64,000 nt of DNA. It comes from Paracoccus seriniphilus. GTDB taxonomy: Bacteria > Pseudomonadota > Alphaproteobacteria > Rhodobacterales > Rhodobacteraceae. Of the stretch, positions 28,661 to 37,136 are shown one piece after another (position 1 is the stretch's first letter; every line of letters starts with the position of its first letter). Location of the stretch: the NCBI RefSeq assembly GCF_028553745.1, contig NZ_CP067129.1, positions 1,284,501-1,348,500 of the forward strand, in the 5' to 3' direction. A program made the position numbers and the translations under genes. The notes beneath the pieces were generated by a model, which saw nothing but the letters and a program-made list of their open reading frames with translations, was not told where the DNA came from and did not search any database.

Positions 28661-29649
28661 CAGGGTTTCATTTCGGTGCGATTGGCCATGACGTACCGGA
28701 ACGGATTCGCGCCGAACATTGCCAGAAACGCACCGGTGCGGTTCATGATCGTTCCATCAGCTGGGTCGGGACCTGCCTCCGGCTTTGTCGGCACTTGTGT
28801 CGTCGGGCGGTTCGCCCGTTGACCTGCCCAGACCGAGCCGAGGACGATCAGCGCGCCGAATCCCTGCAGCAGGGACAGCGACTCACCCAGCACCACCCAG
28901 CCAAGGATCACCGCCGTTACCGGGCTCATCATGCCCAGCATCGAGACCGCGCCGGGCTCGATCCGGGCGACGCCCCGGAACCAGAGCGCATAGGTGGCCG
29001 CAGAACCGATGAGCCCGAGCCAGACCAGTCCGGCCAGGTTCGTCGCCGTGAGTGTCGGCAGCGCGGGCTCCACGATCAGCGCCAGCGGCAACAGGATCAA
29101 CCCCCCGGCGGTCAACTGCCAGGCGGTGAAGCTGAGGGCCGAGACGGGCGGTTGCCATTTCCGGCTGAGGACCGTGCCCGCCGCCATGGATGCCGCGCCA
29201 CCAAGCCCTGCGGCGATGCCGATGGGATCGAGGGCGGCGTCCGGCGAGATCAGCAGAAGCGCCACGCCCAGAACGCCAGTTGCAGCTGCGGCAACCGCAC
29301 CTGCCCGGATCGGCGTGCCGAGCCACCCACGTGCCATCAGGATCACCATCATGGCCTGCAGCGATCCCAGCGTGGCCGCCACCCCGCCGGGAAGCCTGTA
29401 GGCGGCCACGAACAAGAGCGCCCAGAACAGCGCGAAGTTGAAACTGCCGAGCAGGAATACGCGACCGAGCCAGGCACGGGGTGGCAGACAACGCGTGACA
29501 GCAAGCAGCAGCAGTCCGGCCGGCAAGGCCCGAAGTGCTGCAAGGGTCACGGGATAGCCCACGGGCAGCGCCTCGGTCGTGACGAGATAGGTGCTGCCCC
29601 AGATCGCCGGGGCGAGCGCTGTCAGAAGAATGTCGGTGGTGCGGGACAT
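28660..29649 (-). CDS. EamA/DMT transporter with a C-terminal tail
   Basis: A 329-residue protein with ten predicted membrane segments: LTALAPAIWGSTYLVTTEAL at the start, then a second repeat beginning GIAAGLGGAASMAAGTVLSR. It belongs to the YedA/RhaT-like drug/metabolite group and its substrate is unknown. After the last helix (LIVLGSVWAGQR) there is a hydrophilic tail of about 50 residues not usual in the family, reading in part NPFRYVMANRTEMKP. It is coupled to the DUF4386 gene. Confidence 0.82.
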   Translation of the reverse strand: MSRTTDILLTALAPAIWGSTYLVTTEALPVGYPVTLAALRALPAGLLLLAVTRCLPPRAWLGRVFLLGSFNFALFWALLFVAAYRLPGGVAATLGSLQAMMVILMARGWLGTPIRAGAVAAAATGVLGVALLLISPDAALDPIGIAAGLGGAASMAAGTVLSRKWQPPVSALSFTAWQLTAGGLILLPLALIVEPALPTLTATNLAGLVWLGLIGSAATYALWFRGVARIEPGAVSMLGMMSPVTAVILGWVVLGESLSLLQGFGALIVLGSVWAGQRANRPTTQVPTKPEAGPDPADGTIMNRTGAFLAMFGANPFRYVMANRTEMKP

Positions 29650-29671
29650 GGGTCATGCCTCCTGTCGGGGC

Positions 29672-29821
29672 TCACCAGAGCGGGTGGATGGGCAAGCGCG
29701 GGTGGTCCGGCCAAGGATCGAGGCCCATGTCGCGCATCAGGTGGGGCGACAAGTCTCGCGGCACGCCGCGCGGGATGTTCCGGCGGGGCCGGGTATCTGT
29801 TCGGAAGAACGGGAGGGTCAT
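29672..29821 (-). CDS. Small basic protein of 49 residues
   Basis: It starts at the ATG 29821 with AAAGGT upstream, 11 bases after the DsbA-like stop, and encodes MTLPFFRTDTRPRRNIPRG, then LSPHLMRDMGLDPWP and a C-terminal PIHPLW. The LSPHLLRDIGL-type core recalls the short DUF1127-like proteins of alphaproteobacteria. Spacing and ribosome site argue that it is a real member of the operon. Function unknown. Confidence 0.6.
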   Translation of the reverse strand: MTLPFFRTDTRPRRNIPRGVPRDLSPHLMRDMGLDPWPDHPRLPIHPLW

Positions 29822-29832
29822 GGCATTACCTT

Positions 29833-30474
29833 TCAGGCGACGAGGCGGAGGGCGGCGCGCAGTTGCGCGGCCAGATCCTCGCGCGGTCCGTTGACGAGCC
29901 GGGCGCCGGTCTCGCGGACGATGAGGGTTGGAATGGACCGGACCTGGAGGGCACGGGCGTGTTGCCGATCGGTCTCGACGGCACGAAGAGTTTCCGGGTC
30001 TTCGAAAACATCGGCGAAAGCAGCGCTCTCGAAACCCAGGTCCCGAGCGGCGTGCAGCACCGTTGCCGGGTCGGCGACGTTTCGCGCCTCGGTCAGATGC
30101 GCGCGCTGCAGGCGGTCGAACATGTCCCAGTGGGCGGCCTGTCCGCCAAGCCGTTCCGCCGCCTTGCATCCCAGCGCGGCGGTCAGCCCGTGGGGATAGT
30201 CAAACGGGGCCGCGCGCATCGCGTCGATATCGATGAGCTCCGGCCGGTCGCTGACCTGACGGCAGGCCGCCCAGTGCCCGAGGATGGTCTCGCGGGCGTC
30301 TTCCGGCGTGCCCCAGCGGGTGGCCATCTCGGCGCGACTGGCTTGCAGGACAAAGGTGCGGTGCCGGATATCGAGATCGAACTCGGCGGCAAGCGGCCGC
30401 ATCCGCGACGAGATGTTGAAGCACCAGCAACAGACCACGTCGTGGAAGAAGTCGATGGTCAAAGCAGGCATCAC
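29833..30474 (-). CDS. DsbA-family (FrnE-like) oxidoreductase
   Basis: A 213-residue thioredoxin-fold protein. It begins [15 protein letters not shown], where C-C-W-C is the C-x-x-C redox pair. It ends with the cis-proline region VRSIPTLIV. No signal peptide is seen, so it is probably cytosolic like other FrnE or 2-hydroxychromene-carboxylate-isomerase relatives. It overlaps the WrbA gene by ATGA, which suggests a joint role in quinone or thiol stress. Confidence 0.82.
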   Translation of the reverse strand: MMPALTIDFFHDVVCCWCFNISSRMRPLAAEFDLDIRHRTFVLQASRAEMATRWGTPEDARETILGHWAACRQVSDRPELIDIDAMRAAPFDYPHGLTAALGCKAAERLGGQAAHWDMFDRLQRAHLTEARNVADPATVLHAARDLGFESAAFADVFEDPETLRAVETDRQHARALQVRSIPTLIVRETGARLVNGPREDLAAQLRAALRLVA

Positions 30475-31094
30475 GCGGCCTCCTCGTTCAGATTGGCGCC
30501 AGCCAGCAGTGTCGCGATCCGCGCAACATGCGCGCCCTGGAAACGCGCGCCGGCCAGGTCGGTCTCGGAGGGCGCGCGTAAGCCGTCGGCCCCGGCGATG
30601 GTGCCCGCGCCATAGGGCGCGCCGCCGACAATGCTTTCGGCCGTCGTCTGACCGGCGAAGGTGTAGGGCATGCCCGCGATCAGCATCCCGAAGTGCTGCA
30701 GCGGGATCTGGGTCGACAACAGCGTCGCCTCGTGTCCGCCGTGTTGCGAGCCGGTGGAGGCGAAGACGGCGGCGACCTTGCCGACCAGTGCATTCTGCGC
30801 CCAGAGGCCACCGGCTTGGTCGAGGAAGGATTTCATCTGCCCGGCCATCATGCCGAAGAGCGTCGGCGTACCGAAGATGATGGCGTCGTAGGCCTCCAGA
30901 TCGGCCGGTGCGGCAACGTGCGTGTCATCCGCTGCGAAGCCAACCTTCTGCCGGATTTCCTGGGGAACAGTTTCAGGCACGCGACGCAGGTCGACATGGG
31001 TGCCGGGCACGCTGCGTGCGCCTTCGGCTTCGGCCTGCGCAAGGGCACGGACATGGCCATAGCTGGAATAGTAGAGAACAAGAACGCGGGTCAT
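30471..31094 (-). CDS. wrbA: NAD(P)H:quinone oxidoreductase, WrbA type
   Basis: A 207-residue flavodoxin-like protein with [13 protein letters not shown] (FMN phosphate loop), [19 protein letters not shown] and [17 protein letters not shown], all hallmark WrbA segments. It reduces quinones by two electrons with FMN and avoids semiquinone radicals. It is the first gene of a minus-strand operon and lies just downstream of a LysR-type gene and a candidate LysR box. Confidence 0.93.
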   Translation of the reverse strand: MTRVLVLYYSSYGHVRALAQAEAEGARSVPGTHVDLRRVPETVPQEIRQKVGFAADDTHVAAPADLEAYDAIIFGTPTLFGMMAGQMKSFLDQAGGLWAQNALVGKVAAVFASTGSQHGGHEATLLSTQIPLQHFGMLIAGMPYTFAGQTTAESIVGGAPYGAGTIAGADGLRAPSETDLAGARFQGAHVARIATLLAGANLNEEAA

Positions 31095-31176
31095 GGGATC
31101 CTCTCGGAGCTTCAGGTTTCGATGCCTGAGAGGATCGGGGATCGGCCGGGCCGGAATAATCGGCCGGATGTCACTT

Positions 31177-31201
31177 CATTATTTACGCAGGTTGAAGAAT
31201 G
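31177..31201. promoter_or_regulatory. Candidate LysR-type operator (T-N11-A)
   Basis: CATTATT, 11-base spacer, AAGAATG: a dyad with one mismatch. It lies 83-107 bases upstream of the wrbA ATG and directly after the LysR gene stop. This is the position expected for a LysR recognition site controlling wrbA. Confidence 0.45.
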
Positions 31202-32089
31202 TCAGGGCCGGAGCGCCGCGCGCAGGTGGTCGAGGAAGGCCGTGACCTTCGCGTCCATCCCCAGCCGCGAGGCCGTCACGGCGAAGATCTCCGGCGCAGG
31301 AAGCTCCCAGTCGGGCAGAACGCGCACCAGTTCGCTCCGCGCCTCGGCTTCGTTCGAGACGAAGTCAGGCAAGGTGCCGATGCCCTGGCCTGCGATCAGG
31401 AGGTCGCGCAGGACGAGGCTGTTGCCGACACGAACCGGCGGATCGAGGTCGATCGTGACCGTGCCAGAAGGGCCAGTCAGCGCCCATGAGGTCAAGTGGT
31501 CCGCAAGCAGGAAGCCGATCACCCGGTGCCGGGCGATGTCTTTCGGGACAACCGGCATGCCCGCCCTTTCCAGATAGGCGGGTGCCGCGAAGATCCGCTG
31601 TCGCATCGTCCCGACCCTGCGCGCCACCAGCGCCGAGTCCGGCATGGCAGGCCGAATGCGGATCGAGACATCGAACCCGCCCTCGACCATGTCCACCACC
31701 CGGTCGTCCATGGACAGCGTCAGCCGCAGATCGGGATAGGCGTCGAGAAACGTCGGCAGGATCGGCGCGATCACTGTCTGCCCGAACGAGCTGGAGGCGT
31801 TGACCTTGAGGTGCCCCCGGACCGCCCCGGCACCATCGCGGATGCGCGTCTCGACATGGGTTACGGCATCCAGAATGCCTGTCGCCTCGTCGTAGTAGAG
31901 CCGCCCGGCATCAGTAAGCGACATGGAGCGGGTCGTGCGGGTGAGCAGCGTGGTGCCAAGACTCTCTTCGAGCAGCTTGATCTCGCGGCTCAGAAGCGCG
32001 GGCGATACGCCAAGATCCTCCGCCGCACGCGCGAAGCTGCCGCGTTCGACGATGCGGCGGAAGGCGTGCATGACGGAAAGTTTGTCCAT
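31202..32089 (-). CDS. LysR-family transcriptional regulator
   Basis: 295 residues from the ATG at 32089. The N-terminal winged helix-turn-helix (SFARAAEDLGVSPALLSREIKLLE, quoted in parts: SFARAAEDLGVSPALLSREI) is followed by a substrate-binding domain (VRGHLKVNASSSFGQTVI, DMVEGGFDVSIRI, RVGTMRQRIFAAPAYL). It is of the CrgA/YhjC-like group that often controls nearby quinone- or electrophile-stress genes. Same strand as wrbA, 107 bases upstream. Confidence 0.88.
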   Translation of the reverse strand: MDKLSVMHAFRRIVERGSFARAAEDLGVSPALLSREIKLLEESLGTTLLTRTTRSMSLTDAGRLYYDEATGILDAVTHVETRIRDGAGAVRGHLKVNASSSFGQTVIAPILPTFLDAYPDLRLTLSMDDRVVDMVEGGFDVSIRIRPAMPDSALVARRVGTMRQRIFAAPAYLERAGMPVVPKDIARHRVIGFLLADHLTSWALTGPSGTVTIDLDPPVRVGNSLVLRDLLIAGQGIGTLPDFVSNEAEARSELVRVLPDWELPAPEIFAVTASRLGMDAKVTAFLDHLRAALRP

Positions 32090-32210
32090 TCTTCTCGGTC
32101 GTCCCTCGCGTGAGCGCCCCTTGCGGGTCGCATGTCCCTCGACCATATCACGGGCACGGCAAGGAGCGAACGGATTGCGTTCGCGTCCGCCGATGGACCG
32201 TGACTGCCGC

Positions 32211-32766
32211 CTAGGCCGCCTGCCGAACCGCAAGCCAGTCCAGGATCGTCCGAGTGGTTTCTCCGGGCTTCTCCTGCTGGATCCAGTGGCCGCTGTCGAG
32301 GCTGAGCATCTCCACATTCGGGACGAAATCCGCGAGGGCTTCGGATGGCGGAATCATGTCCCGCGTCCCGTAGATCATGAGTGCCGGCTGCCGGACAATG
32401 GGGTCCACATCCGCGAGGATGTGCCAGTTGCGATCCATGTTTCTGTACCAATTGATGCTTGCCGTGAACCCGGTTTCCTCGAAAGCTGCGATGAAGACGG
32501 CAAGATCCTCGCCGCTCATCACGGGATCGCCTGCGGGCGCCGCAGCCGTTGCGAGGTTGATCATCATCATGCCCGGCTCGGGCGGCGCAGGCGGCAGGTT
32601 ATTGCGGAACAGGTTGCGCAGGAAGCGATCGGTGTGGGCATCCAGCACAGCGACCGCGACACCGGCTGACGGTTGAAGTGGACGAAATAGTTGTCGTGCC
32701 CGAATACGCTTTCCATGAACTTGGTCCATGGGACTGGGGTGAGAGGCTGGTAAGGCAGCGCCAGGT
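32211..32766 (-). pseudogene. Epoxide-hydrolase-like alpha/beta hydrolase, truncated and frameshifted
   Basis: The C-terminal half is readable: NLFRNNLPP, FEETGFTASINWYRNMDRNW, MIYGTRDMIPP and the histidine in SLDSGHWIQQEKPG. Toward its 5' side the frame is broken by a one-base loss near 32669. The upstream part (LALPYQPLTPVPWTKFMES, VFGHDNYFVHFNRQP) lies in another frame. The nucleophile-bearing N-terminus is missing because the gene stops at an IS end at 32767. Not functional. Confidence 0.78.
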
Positions 32767-32812
32767 TGGACCTGCTGCACTTTTGTTCCGGTTTTCTGCG
32801 AGCAATGCTCGC
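32767..32812 (+). repeat. Solo IS end, copy of 24076-24122
   Basis: Starts TGGACCTGC and contains TTCCGGTTTTCTGCGAGC, then AATGCTCGC. No transposase follows. It marks the point where the hydrolase gene was cut. Confidence 0.6.
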
Positions 32813-32827
32813 AAAAAGGGCAACATC

Positions 32828-33037
32828 ATGACCTGGAATCTTGCACGCGGGCTGGTCTATCTGGCCTGCCTGGCGGCCTCGGGCCTTGCGATGGCCGGGC
32901 TGGCGGAGTTCGACCTTGCCATGGGGACGTTCGACCTGAAGCCGCTCAACCTCTATGCCCTGGCCGGCGCAGGCGGAGGAGGCGTCTTCTCCGCGTTGGC
33001 CTGGCTGGCATTGCTGCGCAGCTGGGGGCGGAGGTGA
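32828..33037 (+). CDS. Small membrane protein of 69 residues
   Basis: It encodes two hydrophobic stretches: GLVYLACLAASGLAMAGLA, and about YALAGAGGGGVFSALAWLAL, with an acidic FDLAMGTFD link. The ATG at 32828 sits 16 bases after the solo IS end, with only a weak GGGCAAC ribosome site, so the original start may have been lost. Codon use looks coding. Function unknown. Confidence 0.5.
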   Translation: MTWNLARGLVYLACLAASGLAMAGLAEFDLAMGTFDLKPLNLYALAGAGGGGVFSALAWLALLRSWGRR

Positions 33038-33174
33038 AAGCCCTCTCGCCCGAGCTACAGACCATGGTGTCGTTGGCGGCTGGCGATACCGTCGAGCTGC
33101 AGGGGAATTTCCGCGCCGCGGACGGGTATTTCGCGGCGGATCAGACGTCGTTCTGGGGGAGCAAGATTGGATAA
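33034..33174 (+). CDS. Possible 46-residue protein with GTG start
   Basis: The GTG at 33034 overlaps the preceding stop and is preceded by GCGGAG. It encodes KALSPELQTMVSLAAGDTVE, then LQGNFRAADGYFAADQTSF. It may be a truncated remnant of a larger gene. Support is the overlap and the ribosome site only. Confidence 0.35.
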   Translation: MKALSPELQTMVSLAAGDTVELQGNFRAADGYFAADQTSFWGSKIG

Positions 33175-33186
33175 GGAAGGCACACC

Positions 33187-33285
33187 ATGATAAACTACGA
33201 ACTTGCAGCGGTCGCGACTGTGGTGAGAGAGTTTGGATTTCTCGGATTTGATTTTATCCGCGATTGGGTCTGCCCTCCCACTTGA
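33187..33285 (+). CDS. Possible 32-residue peptide
   Basis: The ATG at 33187 follows AAGGAAGG at a good distance and encodes MINYELAAVATVVREFGFLG, ending in CPPT. No family recognised. The rest of the gap up to 33548 shows no other coding or repeat signal that I can support. Confidence 0.3.
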   Translation: MINYELAAVATVVREFGFLGFDFIRDWVCPPT

Positions 33286-33548
33286 GACCTGCACAGGCTG
33301 GTTTTGCCTGCTCAGCCACGGAACGGACATGGGAATGCACGCCCTCCAGCCGTCCAATGCGCCGCATTGAACGCGCGGGGGTGTCCTTGGTCGTTCGACT
33401 GTTGCGGCTGTCTCAATAGGATCGCAGAGCAATTTTGCGGTCTATGCGGGCTTGGTTGCAACAGAGGCGGGCAGCCTTGATGTAAGTCAAAGTTGCCTCT
33501 TTCGATCAGTTTTATCGGTACGGTGCCACAAGCCAGCGAGCAGATCGC

Positions 33549-34388
33549 GTGAATGTCGTCATCGGAATTATTGCTACGATCCTACTTGTGTTCATGGCGC
33601 TTTTCGCCATCAGGCTCTTGGATTTGCGTGCCGACGGTGCCGAATGGGACAGGCTGGCCGCACTCCAGCCGGCGAACCCGGAGCATTTTGACCCGACGAT
33701 GGTGGCGGACATGCCGGAACCGGCCCGGCGCTACTTCCGGTTTACGATTCTTCCCGGCGCGCCGCTCTTGCCAGTGGCGGAGATCGAAATGCGGGGGCAG
33801 TTCAGCCTCGGCACGAAGGACAACCCCGCCTATCAGCCGATGGAAGCGCACCAGATCCTTGCCGCGCCGGAGGGTTTCGTCTGGGCCATGCGCACAACCA
33901 GCGGAATGCCCATTTCCGGATCGGATTCCGGCCGCTGGACCCGCTTTCGCATCTTCGGGTTGATCCCGGTGACCCGTATGGGCGGCGATCTGGACCACGC
34001 TCGCTCGGCCTTTGGACGCTATGTGGGCGAGGCCGTGTTCTGGTCCCCGACTGCGTTTCTGCCCGGACCCGGTGTGACTTGGGAGGCGGTGGACGAGAAC
34101 ATCGCCCGCGTGACCATCCGCCATGGCCCGCTCGAACAGGTGGTGGATGTGACGGTGGATGGCGAAGGGCGTCCGGTGCAGGTTGCCTTCATGCGCTGGA
34201 GCGACGCCAACCCCGACAAGGTGCATCGCCTGCAACCCTTTGGCGGCCATCTGTCCGATTTCCGTGAGGTGGGGGGATATCGTCTGCCCTTCCGGGTCGA
34301 GGCGGGGAACATGTTCGGGACCGACGATTATTTCCCCTTCTTTCTGGCCGAGGTGACCGCCATCACCTTTCCCGGGGCAGGGCCATGA
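33549..34388 (+). CDS. DUF6544-like protein with an N-terminal membrane anchor
   Basis: A 279-residue protein with GTG start, one N-terminal membrane segment (VVIGIIATILLVFMALFAI), and a soluble domain with MPEPARRYFRFTILPGAP, IEMRGQFSL, WSPTAFLPGPGVTWEAV and FMRWSDANPD. These are features I associate with the DUF6544/DUF6920 family of unknown function. The fold resembles outer-membrane lipoprotein carriers in outline, but that is a guess. It overlaps the next gene by ATGA. Confidence 0.6.
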   Translation: MNVVIGIIATILLVFMALFAIRLLDLRADGAEWDRLAALQPANPEHFDPTMVADMPEPARRYFRFTILPGAPLLPVAEIEMRGQFSLGTKDNPAYQPMEAHQILAAPEGFVWAMRTTSGMPISGSDSGRWTRFRIFGLIPVTRMGGDLDHARSAFGRYVGEAVFWSPTAFLPGPGVTWEAVDENIARVTIRHGPLEQVVDVTVDGEGRPVQVAFMRWSDANPDKVHRLQPFGGHLSDFREVGGYRLPFRVEAGNMFGTDDYFPFFLAEVTAITFPGAGP

Positions 34389-34698
34389 TACGGCTGCTCG
34401 GATCCATCGCCCTGCCTGTCGCAGCCGTCCTGGCACTCTGTTTGATTGGCGTGACGGCGGCGCGCGCCGGCAGGGATTCCTGTTCGACCAGCCGCAACCG
34501 ACCTTTGAGACCTTTCTCGCCATGGGCAATATGGTTGCGGTGGTCGCCCCCCTCGCGCTGCTGGCGCTCGTCCCGGTCTGGCGTGTTGCGAGCTGGAGCC
34601 TCTGGCGGCGCATCCACGACACGGCCTTTGCGCTGTCGCTCGCGGCGCTTGCGACCTTTCTGTTGCGCTGGGAGCTCGCCTTCGGAGGGCCGGTTTGA
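34385..34698 (+). pseudogene. Small membrane protein with a frameshift
   Basis: The N-terminal part (MIRLLGSIALPVAAVLALCL) is a hydrophobic segment in one frame. Near 34470 the coding continues in another frame as FLFDQPQPTFETFLAMGNM, then two hydrophobic segments (VVAPLALLALVPV, FALSLAALATFLL) and the end LAFGGPV at 34698. The pattern resembles the C-terminal membrane region found on some bacterial serine hydrolases, which is an inference. A single indel would restore one reading frame. Confidence 0.6.
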
Positions 34699-34735
34699 TG
34701 CGCACCACTTATGATCTCGCCGGGAGCGGTTCGCC

Positions 34736-35698
34736 ATGACAGTCCTGATCTTGCTGACGCAAATTGCCCTTCCCCTGACACTCCTTGCCTGGCTCGGCCT
34801 TTGGCCCGCCGGCAGCTTTATCGGGTTGCTGCTTCAGGCCGCGGGGACCGGGGCTTTCCTCTTTGCACTGGCGCGGGTTGCGCAATGGGCGGTTCCGGTC
34901 TGGTGGCTACCGAGGGTCTACGGCGCGCTCTGGCTCGTGCTGGCGGTCGCAGCGTGCTGGCGTCAGGAAATCTCGGGGCTGCCATGGTTGCCCGACGCGG
35001 TTGGGGGATGGGGCGCAATCGCCTTGTCGGTCCTGCTCCTCGGTCTCGGCGGCTGGACCGGTGCCCGGGCGATGCTGGGCCAGCGTCCGCCGCCGGTAGA
35101 GGTGGTGGATATCGCCAATCCCTTCGGCCCGGGGCGCTATCTGGTCGGCCATGGAGGTTCCGATCCGCTGGTGAACGGGCATATGCGGACGCTCGATGCC
35201 AACGTCGAGCGGTTCCGCCCTTGGCGCGGTCAATCTTTCGCGGTCGATTTCTTCGGGCTGGGGCCGTGGGGGCTGCGTGCGTCTGGCTGGCGGCCTGCCG
35301 ATCCGGCTGCCTACGCGATTTTCGGGGCCGAGCTGCGCGCGCCCTGCGCTGGCACGGTTGTCGCCGTCGAGAACGACCAGCCCGATTTCGAGGTGCCGGA
35401 GCAGGACACGGTCAACCGCCTCGGCAACCACGTTATCCTGCGTTGTGGCGAGGCCGAGATCGTTTTGGCACACATGCGACAAGGGAGTATCTCGCTCGTG
35501 CCCGGTGGCCGGGTGGTAGTGGGCGACCGGCTGGGCGAGGTTGGCAACTCCGGCGCTTCGACCGAGCCGCATCTGCATATCCATGCGCAACGGCCCGCGT
35601 CCGAAGGCGCACCGCCAATCTCGGGCGAGCCTTTGGGCCTGCGGATCGACGGTCGGTTCCTCGTGCGGGGCGATCGCTTGCCCGGCGCGCTGAACTGA
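34736..35698 (+). CDS. Membrane-bound M23-like metallopeptidase
   Basis: A 320-residue protein with four N-terminal membrane segments (residues about 5-115), then a peptidase M23 (LytM-like) domain. GQSFAVDFFGL corresponds to the first zinc site, APCAGTVVAVEND and LGNHVIL to the core strands, and TEPHLHIHAQ to the HxH site. The family normally has H-x3-D at the first site. Here the aspartate is kept but the histidine position is serine, so metal binding may be altered. Possible cell-wall function. Confidence 0.75.
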   Translation: MTVLILLTQIALPLTLLAWLGLWPAGSFIGLLLQAAGTGAFLFALARVAQWAVPVWWLPRVYGALWLVLAVAACWRQEISGLPWLPDAVGGWGAIALSVLLLGLGGWTGARAMLGQRPPPVEVVDIANPFGPGRYLVGHGGSDPLVNGHMRTLDANVERFRPWRGQSFAVDFFGLGPWGLRASGWRPADPAAYAIFGAELRAPCAGTVVAVENDQPDFEVPEQDTVNRLGNHVILRCGEAEIVLAHMRQGSISLVPGGRVVVGDRLGEVGNSGASTEPHLHIHAQRPASEGAPPISGEPLGLRIDGRFLVRGDRLPGALN

Positions 35699-35706
35699 AC
35701 GGGCGC

Positions 35707-36117
35707 TTAGGCAAACAGGGTTAGCACAGCCAGAACCGGAACGATCGGCAACCGGGCCAGCCCGATCTGGCGCCATGCCTTGGGGTCGGACATCGAGGAC
35801 ACGACGGCGCGCCCCTTGGGATTGAACACCAGCGCAGCGGATTTGACCGCCCAGAGCGCCGGGACACCGACGACGAGCGCCCAGCCTGCCCAGGTCCTGC
35901 CGGCTGCGGGATGCAGCGCATGATCCACCGCGCCAATCCCCCAGACGGCAAGCAGAAGCCCGGCCAGAACCCAGACCCACCAAGGCCGCCTTGCGCCGCC
36001 ATAGGCCCGAGCCTCAAGCCTGCTCCAGCGTTCGGGAAGAATGACCATGCCGAGGCTCGTCGTCGCTGCCAGAGTGGTCAACGCGGCGCCAAAGATCGTC
36101 AGCCATGCCACAGTCAT
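35707..36117 (-). CDS. Membrane protein of 136 residues, unknown
   Basis: Four hydrophobic segments (about LTIFGAALTTLAATTSLGMV, WVLAGLLLAVWGIGAV, GWALVVGVPALWAV, PIVPVLAVLTLF) and the loop NPKGRAVVSSMSDPKAW. No family recognised. It starts in an ATGA overlap with the upstream alpha/beta hydrolase and is convergent with the M23 gene across eight bases. Confidence 0.65.
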   Translation of the reverse strand: MTVAWLTIFGAALTTLAATTSLGMVILPERWSRLEARAYGGARRPWWVWVLAGLLLAVWGIGAVDHALHPAAGRTWAGWALVVGVPALWAVKSAALVFNPKGRAVVSSMSDPKAWRQIGLARLPIVPVLAVLTLFA

Positions 36118-37136
36118 TCCGGGATCTCTTCGATTTCAGCCGCAAAGCCGCGCACCGTGTCCACGAAGCGCGCGGTCTCGGTCAGGAAGGGCGCGTGGCC
36201 GGATTGGTCGAACACCTCCATCCGCTTGCCCTGCGGAGCCTCGACCGCCGCGAACCATTCCCGTACCAGTTCGACCGGCGTGTTCCAGTCCTGCGCACCC
36301 GAAATCAGCAGCATCGGCACCGGCATCACTGGCACCTCGGCGATTAGGTCCCGCACGAGGTATTCGTCCCACATCGGCCCGCTGCCACGGTTTGCACCGT
36401 CGAGCCAGCGCCAGTAATCGGGCAGCCGATATTCCGGTGCGGCAAGCGCGCGTGGCATCATGGAGACAAGTGAGACATCCATCCCGCCGCCTTGGGCCTC
36501 GACCTCTTGCATGAGACGGACATAGAGATCGTGGTCGCGGAAGGCCTGCGGATCGAGGCGGGCGAGGTCGGACGGGGCCACCTCTTGCAGCCAGTCGCGT
36601 GTCAGCGCCGCTCCCCGCAGCGTGTCCACTTGCTGGCTGACCCCGATATAGCCCGCATATTCCCCCGGCCAGCGCGCCATCAGCCGTGCGCCCAGCATCG
36701 TTCCCCAGGAATGGCCGAACACGAACAGGGGCTGTCTGCCCACGCGCTCCCTCAAAATCGCCGTGACCTCTCGCGCGTCCATGAGGAATCGCTCAAGCGT
36801 CATGGTCGCCGGGTCGAAACTGGGCGGGTTCGACTTGCCCGCGCCGCGCTGGTCCCAGTGCACGACGACGAAATCGCGCTCCAGCGCAGCGGTGAGGCCG
36901 TGGGCAGGCATCTGGGCCGCGCCGGGCCCGCCGTGCAGCCAGAGCAGGATTGGCGCATCTCGGTCCGCCCCTCGGATCAGCAGCCACTGGGTCATCCCGC
37001 CGATTTCCGCCGCTATCAACTCGGCGATCGGGTCGGGACCGGCGACGGGAGAGGTGCGGGCGGGTAGTGTTTTCCAGAGTAGTCCGCAGGCCAAAGCCGC
37101 CATCAGAACAAGGGGCACAAGACGCAAGAGGGTCAT
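36114..37136 (-). CDS. Alpha/beta hydrolase, proline iminopeptidase-like
   Basis: 340 residues with an N-terminal membrane or signal segment. The fold markers are LLWLHGGPGAAQ (oxyanion loop), VVHWDQRGAGKS, the nucleophile elbow FGHSWGTMLG, an aspartate in ISGAQDWNTP and the histidine in DQSGHAPFL. These fit the S33 proline-iminopeptidase group. The ATG at 37136 overlaps the serine hydrolase stop. A longer open frame upstream only shadows that gene. Substrate unknown. Confidence 0.85.
   Translation of the reverse strand: MTLLRLVPLVLMAALACGLLWKTLPARTSPVAGPDPIAELIAAEIGGMTQWLLIRGADRDAPILLWLHGGPGAAQMPAHGLTAALERDFVVVHWDQRGAGKSNPPSFDPATMTLERFLMDAREVTAILRERVGRQPLFVFGHSWGTMLGARLMARWPGEYAGYIGVSQQVDTLRGAALTRDWLQEVAPSDLARLDPQAFRDHDLYVRLMQEVEAQGGGMDVSLVSMMPRALAAPEYRLPDYWRWLDGANRGSGPMWDEYLVRDLIAEVPVMPVPMLLISGAQDWNTPVELVREWFAAVEAPQGKRMEVFDQSGHAPFLTETARFVDTVRGFAAEIEEIPE

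Noticed and set aside
28609..30615. Plus-strand open frame of 668 codons
   Set aside because: It runs antisense across the EamA, small-protein and DsbA-like genes, which have clear motifs, and is compositionally odd (rich in Arg, Gly and Gln).
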